Made by a program: the position numbers and the translations under genes. 64,000 nucleotides of DNA, taken from assembly GCA_001599715.1 (NCBI GenBank), contig BCHU01000004.1, positions 1,116,001 to 1,180,000 of the forward strand. Reading direction: 5' to 3'. The DNA comes from Phaeotremella fagi. Lineage: Eukaryota; Basidiomycota; Tremellomycetes; Tremellales; Phaeotremellaceae. The notes beneath the pieces are model-generated. The model searched no databases. It was not told the DNA's origin and was given only the letters and a program-made list of their open reading frames with translations. Below, in pieces: positions 47,670-59,487 of this stretch. How positions within the stretch are numbered: position 1 is the stretch's first letter; every line of letters starts with the position of its first letter.

Positions 47670-48806
47670 ATGTCTACAAATTATCGAAACAATCCACCAG
47701 TTACGCTGGAATTTTTCTCCCCTTGCACAGACGCAATGATAAAATATTTCGCTTCCCTACAAGACCAAGACGATGAAGACGATTCGCCAGAATGGTTATT
47801 CTTCAGAAGCAACAAAGAGTCCCCGATGTGCCCTACAACCGTCGCAAACAACCCAGGATATTTCGAAAGTTCTGTCGCAATCAACAACACCAAGAGAATC
47901 GTCGTTTCGATCTTCGACGATAACCTACAAAATAAAAAGAGAATATGTGTCGAGTATGTACCAGGTGATGGGAGATCTTACTCGTCAATGGTGAAAGGGT
48001 CGATTCGACCAGATCAATCGGTTTATGATCAGGTTTCAGAGTTGTTGAAAGATCCTTATCCACCTCCGACTAATGGTTTCTGTTTTATTGGGGCAACACC
48101 TCTCTTACAGATTGGTCGTGTCTCTGATGATGCGGATTTCATGAGAAACGTCATGGATTATGTTATTAGTGAACGGGAGGTTGTTGCTGAAGGTTTCTCT
48201 CGGTTGGATTTGTTCGGTGAAACGAGCTATTCGGATGGGAAGAGTCAAGCCTGCTCGTCCAAGCAAGAGAGCTCTTCGATCACTCAGTTTACTGATGATT
48301 CAAGTGAAATATCACTTGAACCTTCAGAATCAATGGTTAAAGGTAAAGGTAAAGTCAAAGCTAAAGCTGCAGCTAGCACTTCACAACAAAATCAGAGAAA
48401 GTGGACTGGCTGGGATACATATCCCAAGGTCAGCACGGCAACTCAATCACACACCAGCGCTGGTCCCTCGACGATCACACAGGTCACTAAAGATTCAACG
48501 GTTAAAGGTAAAGGTAAAGCTTCTACTTCACAACAAAATCAGACCATGTGGACTGGCTGGGATACATACTCAAAGTCCAGCACGGCGAAAACTCAATCAC
48601 ACGCAAGTCACAGACAACATGGTCAATCTATTGCTGGTCCCTCGAATCAGAATAAATCTTTAGCAGGTCCTTCGAATTCCGTTCAATCTGATACAAGTAC
48701 TACTAGAACCAGTACTCAAACTCAGACAGGAGGTTCTAGTGATGCTACACCGAGTGCAAAAGGTAAAAAGGGGAAAAGGACTCAGTGGCAAAAGTTGGAG
48801 TTGTGA
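47670..48806 (+). CDS. Uncharacterised protein with duplicated Trp-rich module
   Basis: Intronless ORF of 378 aa from ATG 47670, in a region where almost every gene is spliced. The N-terminal 190 residues look globular (VTLEFFSPCTDAMIKYF, NNTKRIVVSIFDDNLQNKKR, YDQVSELLKDPYPPP) but match no family I know. The C-terminal half is low complexity with a duplicated module: a VKGKGK run, then STSQQNQ, then MWTGWDTYSKSSTA or the close variant KWTGWDTYPKVSTA, then TQSH. It ends in a basic GKKGKRTQWQKLEL. The Lys-rich runs suggest a nucleic-acid or nuclear role, but that is speculation. Lack of introns could reflect recent origin or retroposition. Confidence 0.65.
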   Translation: MSTNYRNNPPVTLEFFSPCTDAMIKYFASLQDQDDEDDSPEWLFFRSNKESPMCPTTVANNPGYFESSVAINNTKRIVVSIFDDNLQNKKRICVEYVPGDGRSYSSMVKGSIRPDQSVYDQVSELLKDPYPPPTNGFCFIGATPLLQIGRVSDDADFMRNVMDYVISEREVVAEGFSRLDLFGETSYSDGKSQACSSKQESSSITQFTDDSSEISLEPSESMVKGKGKVKAKAAASTSQQNQRKWTGWDTYPKVSTATQSHTSAGPSTITQVTKDSTVKGKGKASTSQQNQTMWTGWDTYSKSSTAKTQSHASHRQHGQSIAGPSNQNKSLAGPSNSVQSDTSTTRTSTQTQTGGSSDATPSAKGKKGKRTQWQKLEL

Positions 48807-49126
48807 GGGGGATGGATGTGAGATTTCCTCTTTGAGGGTTTCGGTACGTTCTGATGGGCGGGGAGAATTGTTTTGAATAAGTTTAGGTAGTCTGTTTTTA
48901 TTGATGAAATATGTGGACTTGATTTGTTGGACGATCGAGACTTGCCATCGGAGCGATTTCGTCCTGTTGCGATAAATGGAAAACAGGTTTATCGATGTCG
49001 ACAGTGATTGTCGTGGTCACGGATCAAATCTAGATGTCCTAGTTTAACGTTCTTTTATCTCAAGTTCATCAGACGCTCTAGTAATCATGTGACAGTTTTG
49101 AGTGTTTCCACTTCGAGAAGATTGAG
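48807..49126. other. Convergent 3' region, no feature seen
   Basis: Spacer between the unknown protein and the 3' end of the zinc-finger gene. Nothing recognised. Confidence 0.5.
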
Positions 49127-51013
49127 TTAATGATGCGATTTGTGTATATACATGATACAATGGTTTTCTGATTGGACATTTCGCATGTTGAAGGTGATGT
49201 CCCCGCTATGACATTGTAACTTGAATGTTAAGGGATAAACTAGACTGGTATCAGTATTCGTTTGGACCAGATCAATCAACCCAACTACCTCACTCACCTC
49301 TCCAGCACCAGCACCGTTCCCATTCCCATTCGCATTCTCCCCAGCCAAATTCATTCTCCACCCCTCAATCCCCCTCTCGCCAACTTCCAGCTCCTCCAAT
49401 TTCTGTCTTCTCAAGAAATTCTCTTCCTCCGCCAACATCAATTTAGCCTTGGCCATAACATATTTAGCTTGCCATTTCGTCCTGATGATCGGGATACCGC
49501 TGCCATCATTTAACCCACCCGTGGTGACTTTATCTAGTAACGTGAAATCGTTCTTTTGGTTTTGAGTTGTGGATTTGGATTGGTTGATTAGGGTTTTGGT
49601 CACCCCTTCGTCGAATGAATCTTCTGAATCGTCTGGATCGAGATTTGGATTTGGGGTTGGGGTTGGGTTGGGTTTGGATTTTTTCTTGGAATTGTTGGTG
49701 GTGGTTGTTGAGGTTTTACGTGGATACCTGTCTCTGATGGCTTTGACTGCACGTTCTTCCTCCTGAGTAACGATGAGTTTCGAACGTTCCCTGACTCTCG
49801 GTACTACTTCATCTAATTCTGGATCTAAACGTAGTTCATCGTCTGTAGCGATCACTAACGTGTTGTTTGATTTCGATTTTGATTTGGTTGGTTTACCAGA
49901 ATTCGTGGGTGTGGATGATGTCGTGGGTAACATTGAAGTAGATGTTAGAGGGGCAGGTAACCCGATATTAGTTGATGACGAGGAATGGGATAAGGGAATC
50001 AAATAATTGTTGGGTGTCGAAGCTGAATTCGATAAATCACCCAAAGGAGTTTGGGTGAGTATGGATTTTTCCTGTTCGATTTTTTTCTTGGATTTGGGCA
50101 AGTCTGGATTTATACCGTGTAATGTACGTAGATGTTTTGACATGGCGTCTGAACGTGTGAAATTCGATTTACAACCTGTTGTCAAATAAAATGTAAGTTA
50201 ACGTTAATGTTGAACAATAAGTTTGATGAGGTTTGTTTGTTTGAGGGATGTTTAGGGCGCAACTTACCTGGTTGAGGACATGAATATGGTCTTTCACCTG
50301 TATGAGCCCTTATGTGCGTTAGGAGTGAATGTCTGGTCGCCTGTTTTTGTCCTATTCTACCACATCCTGACCATTCACATACATAGATATCTTTTCCTGT
50401 TCCGATATGATCTGTCGAGTTAAGGTGTTGAGTCAATAACAGTGCATAAGATGAGTTTTCCGGGTAACCATGACCGGATCAAAGGAAGGTACAGTTTAAT
50501 TGAGATGATAAAGATGACGAGGGTGATGATGGGAATAGAGGGTGTGATGATGAAATCAAAAGAAATGAATGGTATAGATTACTCACCTATATGGAGATGT
50601 TTCACTAGGTCAGACATCGATCCGTATCTTAATTCACAGTCTCCCCATTTACATTCTTGAATGGTGATCGTTGGAGTCTTGAACGCTTCCTCTTCAATTT
50701 CATTATCGTTGTCGTTATCCATCTCCATTTCATTTCCAATCTCAGCACCTTCGTTTTCGTTGTCATTGTCGTTGTCGTTCCCGTTTTCGTTCTCAGACAG
50801 CAATTCATCAATTTCTTCATCCACGTTCAAATCTCCATCTCCATCTTCATTTCTGTAATCAGTTCCTCTCCTGCTAGTCTCCTCAACCTCAGATGAAGAG
50901 GATGATTCTCGACTTTGGTTATCATGAGCGAATTTTGGTGGTCTGAATTTGACAGGCGATTTTGATTTTGATTTTGATTTCGATTTGGATGATCTTGGCT
51001 GAGAGGAGGACAT
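49127..51013 (-). CDS. C2H2 zinc-finger protein, YY1/Iec1-like
   Basis: Nuclear DNA-binding protein. Three exons (50587-51013, 50268-50411, 49127-50175) give about 539 aa. The N-terminus is Ser/Lys-rich, then strongly acidic (Asn/Asp/Glu runs). Finger 1, CKWGDC with SMSDLVKHLHIDHIG, is interrupted by the first intron. Finger 2 is YVCEWSGCGRIGQKQATRHS with LLTHIRAHTGERPYSCP. Finger 3, split by the second intron, has GCKSNFTRSDAMSKHLRTLH. The tri-finger layout resembles GLI/YY1 fingers and fission-yeast INO80 subunit Iec1. The C-terminal helix near TKWQAKYVMAKAKLMLAEEE may bind partners. The last 40 codons (49127-49250) are weakly supported, and the true stop may differ if another intron is used. 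Confidence 0.75.
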
Positions 51014-51356
51014 TGGAGTGATATGGGTTTCACTTGATTACAAGGTGTTGTAGATTAAGTAGATTTATATGTTATATTAAATGTATGTAATTTAGCAAGA
51101 GAAGGATGAGGTATGCACAGATGATATTACTGGAGGTGGTGTTAAAAGGATAGGAAGCTGATACCTTTCTATAAAGTTACTCTGTACTTTCAGCTCTAAA
51201 AACACCATCTACACCTTCGAGGAACAGATGATCGGACCGCTTTAATTACGTAATATATATATACATAACTAGACGTGGATTGATTTATTTCGAAGCAACA
51301 ACAATCTTGAATCTCGTACTCAACAATCAGAGGATCACTAGGACCTCCCTGTCAAG
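51014..51356. other. Divergent promoter region
   Basis: Spacer between the zinc-finger gene (minus) and APC4 (plus), with a TATA-like AT run near 51250-51263. No other feature. Confidence 0.45.
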
Positions 51357-54329
51357 ATGATACTCCCTTCAGAAAACTCATTCACACCTCTAGCAACTCT
51401 CCATCTACCTCAACCTCACATCCTTCATCCTAACGCATGTAACCCAGTGATGGACCTGGTTGTTCTTCTTCAACCATCAACTTCAACTTCATCGTCGTCC
51501 AGTTCAACCTCTGTCCCACCCCCAACTTCAAGATCAATTTTCAGTCTGACTTCAAATAAAGGGAAAGGGAAAGATACGTCTTCTGGTGATGGGAAAGTCG
51601 CTCTTTGGAGAATGTCAGGTAGTAAAGTCTGGGAGGTCGATTTTAAGGGGAGGATCATTGGTTTAGCTTGGAGTTTGGATGGTGAGCTGGAACAGTATAA
51701 CTTCAGGTGATAGCTCATTAAGCACTCTCACAGGCCTAAATCTGTCCCTCCTATCGATTAATGTTACCAATTCATCAACAATACCGACAATGGATGAGCT
51801 GAAAACCGCTAGCTTTCAAGTTGATCATCTATCAGTTCATACAGGGATTATCATTCGTTCACTCCCGATTGAACAATCTGATCTTAGTTCCATCTCAGAA
51901 GAAGATCTGAAATATGTATACTCTGGAGCAAGATGGTGGGATATGCACTGGGAATCTAGCGGGATGAATTGGCTTCCACCAAGGGTGAGCTGAAACCTTT
52001 CGCTGGTAAAACTCAGCTGACGATGGCTAGATCGGTTCTTCCTCTGCTATAATCGATTCCCTCCCTATCGTGACCCCAGTTGAGCCTCCAAAACCAGCGA
52101 TGTAGGTCGACTAACTGCAATATTGAGACTGACCCTCAAAATAGAACCCATCCATTCCTCCTCCAAACCCAATCCGCTACAGCTTCGTCATCAGCCCCTA
52201 AACTGCATCCCTCACTCAACTCGTTCCCAGCCTTACTACCTACACAACCAGCTCAACCACCCGACATTCTCAAGATCTCATCACCATCGCTAACCACTTC
52301 CGTCAATCTGTTAACAGGAACATTCTCTCTCCCATCCCGACTACCAACGGTCTCAGAGACTGCCCTAAATTTAGCTGATTCCTCTAATCGAATGACAGGA
52401 TTTCTGGAGGTTGTGCTAAGAGGTTTAGAAGCTTGTTCGATTGCTTTTAAAGAGGGGAACAAGCAGACTATGATTTGGAGAGAGGAGGTGGAATCTTGTG
52501 GTACGAATGAAGGTGGTGAGTTTGAGCTTTTGTTTTGTCGCTGGATGGTAGTCGCTGAGCATTACGATTAGTCCCAAGTGCCGATGTTCATGCTGATTTG
52601 TTTCGACTGTTGATGGCTGGTAGGAGCGGACCTGCTGTTAACGAATGGCTAGGGAATAGATTGACCGGTAGAGTGAGTTGAGCATATGCTCTGATCATCA
52701 TTCACCACTGACTCCATGTAGACGGTCACCAAATGGGAACTAGCATTGGAAAATTCTTATAACACGATCCAGAAAGTCATTGCAGAAAGTATCAGTCCTG
52801 CTGTTGAACGTTTAATTTTGATATTGGAGGAATTCAACGGATGGTCACTAACGTATGTTATCTAAGCTTCTATGTGACTGATTCATCTTAGATCTACGTA
52901 CACTACCCATTTGAATTTTCGATCTGAGGATATTCAAACTTGTCTTTCTCTTTGTACAGATTTGGCTAAACTCGTGGAACGGATCAGACAGGAGGCCGAA
53001 CATGAAGCCCAAGCAGCTGTTGAATGGTTCAAATGGATTAAATATGGTTCGTTGGTTTGATTCTCTTCAGATGAGAAGATCGCTGAGGTGATGAAATAGA
53101 AATTCTTCGACTACAGGATACGACCAATGAATCGCCTCCATTCGCTGATTTCGATGTTAAACTCACATGGTCATTCTTGAAGAACGGCTTCGTTCAATCG
53201 GTTTTGGCAATACATTTCCCTTTATCACCAAATTCCGGCGACAGGATAGAAGTGAAAGCAGCTTCTGAGTCAGCAGCAATCAATCTAATGGAAACCCTTG
53301 ATCAAACTTTGGCTAAACTTTCAAAGCGTTCCACCGATCCAAATGAAGATGACTTGAGTTCAACACCTATTCAAGTCGATGAATCGTTTGATTCTGATGC
53401 GGTGCTCTCTCATCAAACTCCAACTAAACAAATGACTTCGTTCGATCAGTCAGAATCCCCTGATACGGATCGTTTGGTCAATGATAATGATGATAATGGT
53501 GTAATGAGGGTTAAAGAGGAAGAACCCAAAGTTTGGATTGATACTGTAGTTGAGGGACTTCAGAGCTTGATCAGTGGAGCGTTGAAACATCTGGATTCTG
53601 ATGAAGAGGAAGATATCGTTAAAGCTCCTAGTGGACGCTCTTTGTTTGTGGAAAGAACAGTCGGGGAGGTAAGTTTGTGATTTTGTTGGTTGATACTGAT
53701 GAACGATATAGGATCGATGGGTTGCCTACGTCACTTCCGTCCAACCACAGAGACGTAAGTCAACTGTAGGAGTCGCACTGACTGCTTTAGTTTACCTACT
53801 TCGTACTTCCAAGAACGAAATTTACGGTGTTTCATTTTCATTGACGGATATTGAAATATCATGTCTAGCTTGTCAATTCTTTGATGACGCTGAACTGATT
53901 TTGGTGGTGGAGTTGGATTCTTCAAAAGATCGATATCTAGTGTCGATCGAATATCAGAATACGAATTTGGAGTTGATTCCTTCAGATTTGGTTGATCTAT
54001 CATCTCTGACGAAATATATCGATACCCAGACTGTAAGTCCAAACACCACAATCCCTAAATGTGAATCAGACTAACAGAGTATATAGGAACAAGAATTGAG
54101 TTTCGCTAGAAGTAGGAAACTTGCTTATAATCCAATTTCTACGGAGGAAGGTGAAGAAATCAGAGAACGGGTGGATATATCGTTGAACGGGAGGGTCGGA
54201 CGGAGGGTCGGTTGTGTGTCAATGGGCTTTGGGAGGGAGGTTGAGGTTTTGGATCTGGATGAGGATGAAGGTAATGGTGAGGAGGGGGAGGGGGAGAGTG
54301 AGGTCATCGAGGAGATTGAAATGGAGTGA
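51357..54329 (+). CDS. APC4: Anaphase-promoting complex subunit 4 (APC4)
   Basis: Scaffold subunit of the APC/C ubiquitin ligase driving mitotic exit; nuclear. About 11 exons. The N-terminal WD40-like half begins HPNACNPVMDLVVLLQP and continues KVALWRMSGSKVWEVDFKGR and GLAWSLDG, the family opening. The APC4 long domain includes FRLLMAGRSGPAVNEWLGNR, KWELALENSYNTIQKVIAES and LILILEEFNGWSLT, followed by STYTTHLNFRSEDIQTCLSL and AVEWFKWIKYEI. The C-terminus is acidic. The first intron was placed at 51682-51733, which restores SLDG-LNLSLLSIN; a shorter acceptor would give a 25-nt intron. Neighbours give no functional link. Confidence 0.9.
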
Positions 54330-54832
54330 GATACCTTGCATTATTTATTCGTTTGATATGGGATATCCTTTTGATTCACATCATCCTTATAACTGAGGTG
54401 TCGATGGCGCTAATTGATTAATCGTCAAAACCGTTTTACAAACTCAAACTACCGACTCATTATACGACCTCATCAACACACGAAATCAAGGTATCTCTGA
54501 CAACTGGATTCATCGTCTCCATCAAAAACTCGAAACCGCACACTATACAAAATGCCTCCGAGAGCTTTTGATCAGATTGTAATCGTACTCGTAAAAGTAG
54601 TTTTGAGAGAAGGCTGAATTTCAAAGTCAGCATACTGTATCTTTACTGACATTCTAACAGAAAATCAGTAGTGTAGTGGTTGGCAGAAATATCTTCACGT
54701 TGTGGGTACAGTAAGTTTACGTTCAGTGCGTCGTTTAAAGAATGATTTCGTGGATTCATTGTGAACTACATAGTGTACTCGTACAGGATGTACTCAAAAC
54801 TCTGACCCGTACTTGTCTACCGAAACACGAAA
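54330..54832. other. Convergent 3' region
   Basis: Contains a short tRNA-like string (AGTGTAGTGGTTGG near 54670) without a proper T-arm or acceptor stem; not called as a gene. Nothing else seen. Confidence 0.45.
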
Positions 54833-55249
54833 TCACTCCTCACCCTCACCAGCCTCAGAAACCACACTTTTCTTACTTTTCTTATTCTTCTTCTTACTCT
54901 TCTTACTTTCCTTCCCGTAAAAAGAACTTGAACTCCCCCCAGGCCCAGACATTCCAAGGACATAACCAAGAAACGGATTAAAATCCTTACTGAAATCTTT
55001 CGTACTACCTTTACCTTTCATAGAGATCGACTTATCACTTTTCGTTCTTCTCATATGATTGTTTCTTTGCGTATCTCCAGAGCTGAGAAGATAAGTGACC
55101 CATGGGACTAAGGGATGATGTAATTTAGTATACGTACTGTATTGGGATTTTTGAATGTTTTACTCACTGGTACCGATTGAATTACTTCTGGATTTGGTTG
55201 ATTTAGTTGATTTAGTCGATTTGGGTGGTTTGGGGGATTCGGTTGACAT
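54833..55249 (-). CDS. Small Lys/Ser-rich protein, 111 aa
   Basis: Two exons (55164-55249, 54833-55082) with an 81-nt intron. The donor must be the GTAAAA at 55163, because the nearby GTGAGT leads to a stop. The N-terminus has tandem KST repeats (PPKSTKSTKSTKSRSNS), a central FNPFLGYVLGMSGPGG segment is the only hydrophobic part, and the C-terminal half is a Lys/Ser run (GKESKKSKKKNKKSKKS) ending in an acidic EAGEGEE. No family is recognised. Splicing consistency and composition favour a real, probably nuclear or RNA-associated protein; function unknown. Confidence 0.5.
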
Positions 55250-55786
55250 CCTGTGACGCAAATTATTGTATATTGGAAATGGGATTGAGAAGATAGACAG
55301 GTTTAAGAAGTTTGTTATGTGGCAAGTCAGAAAATGAAGAACTCTATGTTTTATTACCGAACCAATTCATCTTTTTGGCTGACTGTGAATTAGATTATTC
55401 GGGCTAGAATCCCAAAAAGTCTTCTTGGGAAGTAAGAAGATAATCAACGTGATTTACAGAAATGATAAATTAGAAAGCGAATACTAGCCGCCTTCGATCG
55501 TTTTTTTTCCCGATACGAAATAACAAAAGAGCAGGTCTTCCCAACTTCCTTTTGCTCTGCCAATCCCACTCTCTACTCAACCCATTCAGAGATTTCTTTC
55601 TCTGCAGGTGGCGGGAAACACAAGGCGTGGACGTGTGCAACTTCGTTTGACATTTTTCTGTTCATTCCTGTAGTGCCACCTTTCGAATCCGAGTGTGGAG
55701 GTGGTCCAACCGGCAGAGCAATTAAGCGGCACCATACAGCTCTAACATTTCTCCTTCTCTCTTCCTTCACCATTCCGCCAACAACA
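55250..55786. other. Divergent promoter region
   Basis: Spacer between the small Lys-rich gene (minus) and the paraoxonase-like gene (plus). Includes a T-run near 55500. A 102-codon minus frame at 55573-55881 overlaps the next gene's start and is rejected. Confidence 0.45.
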
Positions 55787-57189
55787 ATGCCAACGCTAAA
55801 AACGTTCACCCTAATCCTCCTCCCGATAGTATCAATAACCATCCCCCTAGTCTCCCGTCTCTCAATCTTAGGAGTTTTCACCGATCTGAAAAAATTATCA
55901 CCTGTTCATGGACTACAACAGATTTTTATTGAGAACAGTATCAATTGTGAGGATTTACATTTGGATGAAGGGTCTGGATTGTTGTTTGCTGCTTGTCATT
56001 CGGTTTTGGGTGCACGGGAGGGTTGGTTCCCCCCTCTGGAGAGATTTGGGGATTGGCAAGATTCTTGGAGAGCTGGTGGTGGGATTTATGTTATTGATCC
56101 TATTGTAATTTTTATTTTTATTTCTATTTTTATAATGATTAAATTAACTGATGATCATATATTTAGAGATTCGTTTCTACTCGATTGGAAATGGTTGATT
56201 TTCCTTTGATACCGTTCTCGACTCATGGTATAGATATCCACCCCGATCCAAACGATAGCGACAGTATCTACATCTACGCTGTCAACCATCTCCCCAATCC
56301 AGACTATTACCATCACAACCAAACCAAAACCCAGAAAGCGGCTTCACAAATCGAGATCTTCCATCATAAACTCCATACGAACAATGTTAAATATCTACGA
56401 AGTGTGAATCATCCTTTAGCCAGTATGCCTAACGACATCTTCGTGGTTTCACCCAATGAGATCTTGGTTACTAACGATCATTATTATCGGGAGGGGTTGG
56501 GTCGGGTTATTGAGGATTTGGGGAATGAATGGGTAGCTGGTTGGAGTTATGTTGTTTATCTTCGATTTGATCTTGAGGTTGATCATTCCGTTGTTAATTC
56601 TGAACAAAAAGGCTCAAAGGACGATTCGCGTTGGCAAGGGATCCAGAGGGTTATCAAGGAAGGTAGTACAAATGTGTCCGGATCGATCGCGCTAAAAGGT
56701 TTACACAACAACAACGGTTTAGGTCATCATCCCGATAAAAATAAAATAATAATCACAGACGCTGGAAACGGGAAAACCTATCTTGGGACTTTGAACCTGG
56801 AAGAAGATAGAACAGGGATCGAAATCACCATACAAGATTCTCAACAATTAAGGAATTGTATTGACAACCCATACTACTTTGATGATCCATATAAAACCAA
56901 GGACCATGATTATTCCGGGATAATACTGGCTGGTTTGTATCAGGGTATGGCATACACTTCTGATCCGATCCATGATCCTGGTGCGACGATCGTTCATCTC
57001 CTACGATATGATCAGGTTGGGTTGGAATGGAATTCAAAGGTTCTATTTAGGGATGATGGGAGGTTTATTCGGTCTGCTAGTCAGGCGGTTTTGGTTCCTT
57101 TGTCACCGGTTGGGGAGAGACGATTTGGTTGGTTGTTCGTCACCGGATTTTGGTCTGATGGAATTTTGGCTGTTAAAATTGAATTATAG
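55787..57189 (+). CDS. Paraoxonase/arylesterase-like six-bladed propeller protein
   Basis: Predicted calcium-dependent lactonase/arylesterase. Two exons (55787-56104, 56167-57189) give 446 aa. An N-terminal hydrophobic stretch (LKTFTLILLPIVSITIPLVS) acts as a signal anchor, as in serum paraoxonases. Family motifs: INCEDLHLDEGSGLLFAACH, with the Glu-Asp calcium ligands; STHGIDIHPD; PNDIFVVSPNEILVTNDHYY, with the Asn-Asp ligands; and GLGHHPDKNKIIITDAG. The fingerprint residues are retained, so activity is plausible. The length exceeds PON1 (355 aa) because of insertions in the loops. The physiological substrate in fungi is not known. Confidence 0.85.
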
Positions 57190-57328
57190 TCGGGTGGTGC
57201 TATGTTTTCATTGTTCTATGTATAACTTGCATTGCTCAATTCTATAAAGGGATATTCTAATCTTAATAACTACAGTATGTACTATCTTGCGATAGATTTT
57301 ATCACAGGTTCGTCTAATTATGAAAGGC

Positions 57329-59487
57329 TTAAGCAACATCAGTAGCTTGATCCATGTTCAAGATGATAGCCTGATAAAATCTCGAGAATTCAACGACGTC
57401 GTCGATCGTCTAAAGAAAAGATAAATCAGCACCGAACACGCAAACCTGAGTAAGCAAATCGTGATTACTCACAGCTCTCTCGTTGATAGTATGACCACCC
57501 TGTTGACCAGCCATAGGTTGATATCTAAATCTATAAATGTTCTTGGTAAGATCCCAATACCTTCTCGTATCGGTATTCCCAGTCGACATGAAAGGGGCCA
57601 TAACCAAATCCTCCCCAACAGACAATTCAACCATCGTTCCATCCTCACTAACCTCCTTTCGCGAACTCCACATCCCTCTTGCTGTACCAGCTAACACTCT
57701 CCAAGTAGGATCACTTAGATCGGTAGGACTTCGGGGTGCGGGATCGGTGTAATACCCAAAAGCTTCTGAGAGGATTACCTTGGAAGTTGGGATTCCTTGA
57801 TGGATCGTTTTCTCGTCGAATCCTATTAGAGTCAGATTGTATTTCTTGACTATTGGGAGGAGGGTTTTGATGATGTGGGATTCGAGGTCGGTGTGGTTCG
57901 AGGCGATGTTGACTCGATGGTTGACTACTGCTTTCACTACCTCGGGCTAACTTTTGTCAGCACTCCTTGTCCTTTCGATGAAAAACGCTTCACTCACCAA
58001 AGCATTCACTTTGACACCACCAGAAATAAGATCCGTAGCTTGAGTAGTGATCATCATAGATCTCAATGGATCACCTTGACCAGGTCCAGCAGGTGTACCA
58101 CCCATTCCAGTCTTGATCAACAATTCAGGTAAAGAACTCAAAGCTTTGACATCACCCTTTTCAGCTTTCAGAACGAGATTCTTCAATTCTTTAGGCATGT
58201 CTTTAGCATATGTAGCTGCACAGGTTACGAATCCGTAGATAGGCGAATCTTGATGTAAGATTGGTTCATGAGGATGAGCTTCTAGTTGAGCGATTAATAG
58301 TGCCAAATATCCAATTCCAGTGTGCGGGGGTGGGACCGATGAATGACCTCCGAGAGTTTCTACGGCTAGACCTAGATCATAATGACCTTTCTCAGCTACG
58401 CCTGGCATGCCAAATTGCCGACCCCAGGTTTCAACTAGTCCAGATCCTTCGTCGATGAGACTAGGTGGTGTTAGCTGAATAGGGTTGGGTACGTGGGGTT
58501 TACGTACAGAGCCATGGAATCTTTTCCATACTTCTCAACCAAGTATTTATTGATTGCTGGCGCTCCTACCTGAAATATCGTCAATCATCATGACAATGGC
58601 ATTCAGTAACACCCCACATACCTGACCACCTCTCTCCTCGTCACTGCCGAAGCCCAAAACGACAGTTCTTGTAGGTTTGAAATCAGTGGTCTCGAGTAAA
58701 TGCTCGATAGCGCCCATGATAGCAATCAAAGAACCTTTGGTATCGGCTGCACCTCTACCCCAAAGATATTTACCATCGTAGAGACCTGAATAAGGGGGTA
58801 CTTCCCATTGAGGTAAAGAAGCTGCTAGAACGGGTACGACGTCTAGTGCGATTGGGGTTAGTGTACAGATTGATCAGTTGGACATGAGGCATACCTTGAT
58901 GAGAGGTCAGGAAAGTTGGTTTGAGACTTGGATCAGATCCTTCCCATTCGTAGACTAGTGCCCAGTCGTGGACTGATTTCTTGAGATTTTGGTGACTAAC
59001 AAATCGGTTGGTGTGGGACAGCGGATCTGGTTAAGTAGACTCACACTAATGGGAAAGACTTTTCGAGGACTGTACAAGTGTCAGCTCAGAGACGCTACTG
59101 TTATTGCTGTAACTGACAGGCATGGAATACGGGGAAGATTTCCCATTGAGGATCAGAATCGACTGGACCCATCTCGTCATTGACTTCGGTAGGGATCTTG
59201 ACCTATAATACGAGGAGTCGTTAGACTACTGATCAAGAGAAGCCAGTAAAACTCACAGCACCAGATAACCATTCGATGATTCTCTCTTTTTCACTCAATA
59301 TTTTGGAAGTGTTATACCCAGATGGCATGATAGGTTTAGCTTGCTCACAGGGAGCTGATTTGATAGCATTCTGAACAGCGTTCTGAGATGGGTTTCTGAA
59401 GTCACCGAATGTGAGTTGGGTTGGTGAAGCTAAAGTAAAAGGGAGAAGGGAGATTAGGATGAAGAAGGGGGATTTTAGTGGAAACAT
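57329..59487 (-). CDS. CPS1: Vacuolar carboxypeptidase S, M20 metallopeptidase
   Basis: Zinc carboxypeptidase that cleaves C-terminal residues from peptides in the vacuole. Minus strand, about nine exons; N-terminal hydrophobic segment PLKSPFFILISLLPFTLASP serves as signal or anchor. M20 motifs are HQDVVPV (zinc His), KYLWGRGAADTKGSLIAIMG (bridging Asp), GFGSDEERGGQ (catalytic and ligand Glu) and GGHSSVPPPHTGIGYLA (dimerisation-domain His). The C-terminal part has PLRSMMITTQATDLISGGVK and the final His of QQGGHTINERAVS. All zinc ligands are present. The size is near that of yeast Cps1 (576 aa). A role in recycling peptide nitrogen is expected. Confidence 0.92.

Noticed and set aside
54668..54735. 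tRNA-like string resembling a D-arm and a GTG anticodon region
   Set aside because: No 5-bp T-stem with a TTCRA loop and no convincing 7-bp acceptor stem; judged chance or a decayed tRNA.
55573..55881. 102-codon minus-strand frame
   Set aside because: Overlaps the first exon of the paraoxonase-like gene in antisense and has no features.
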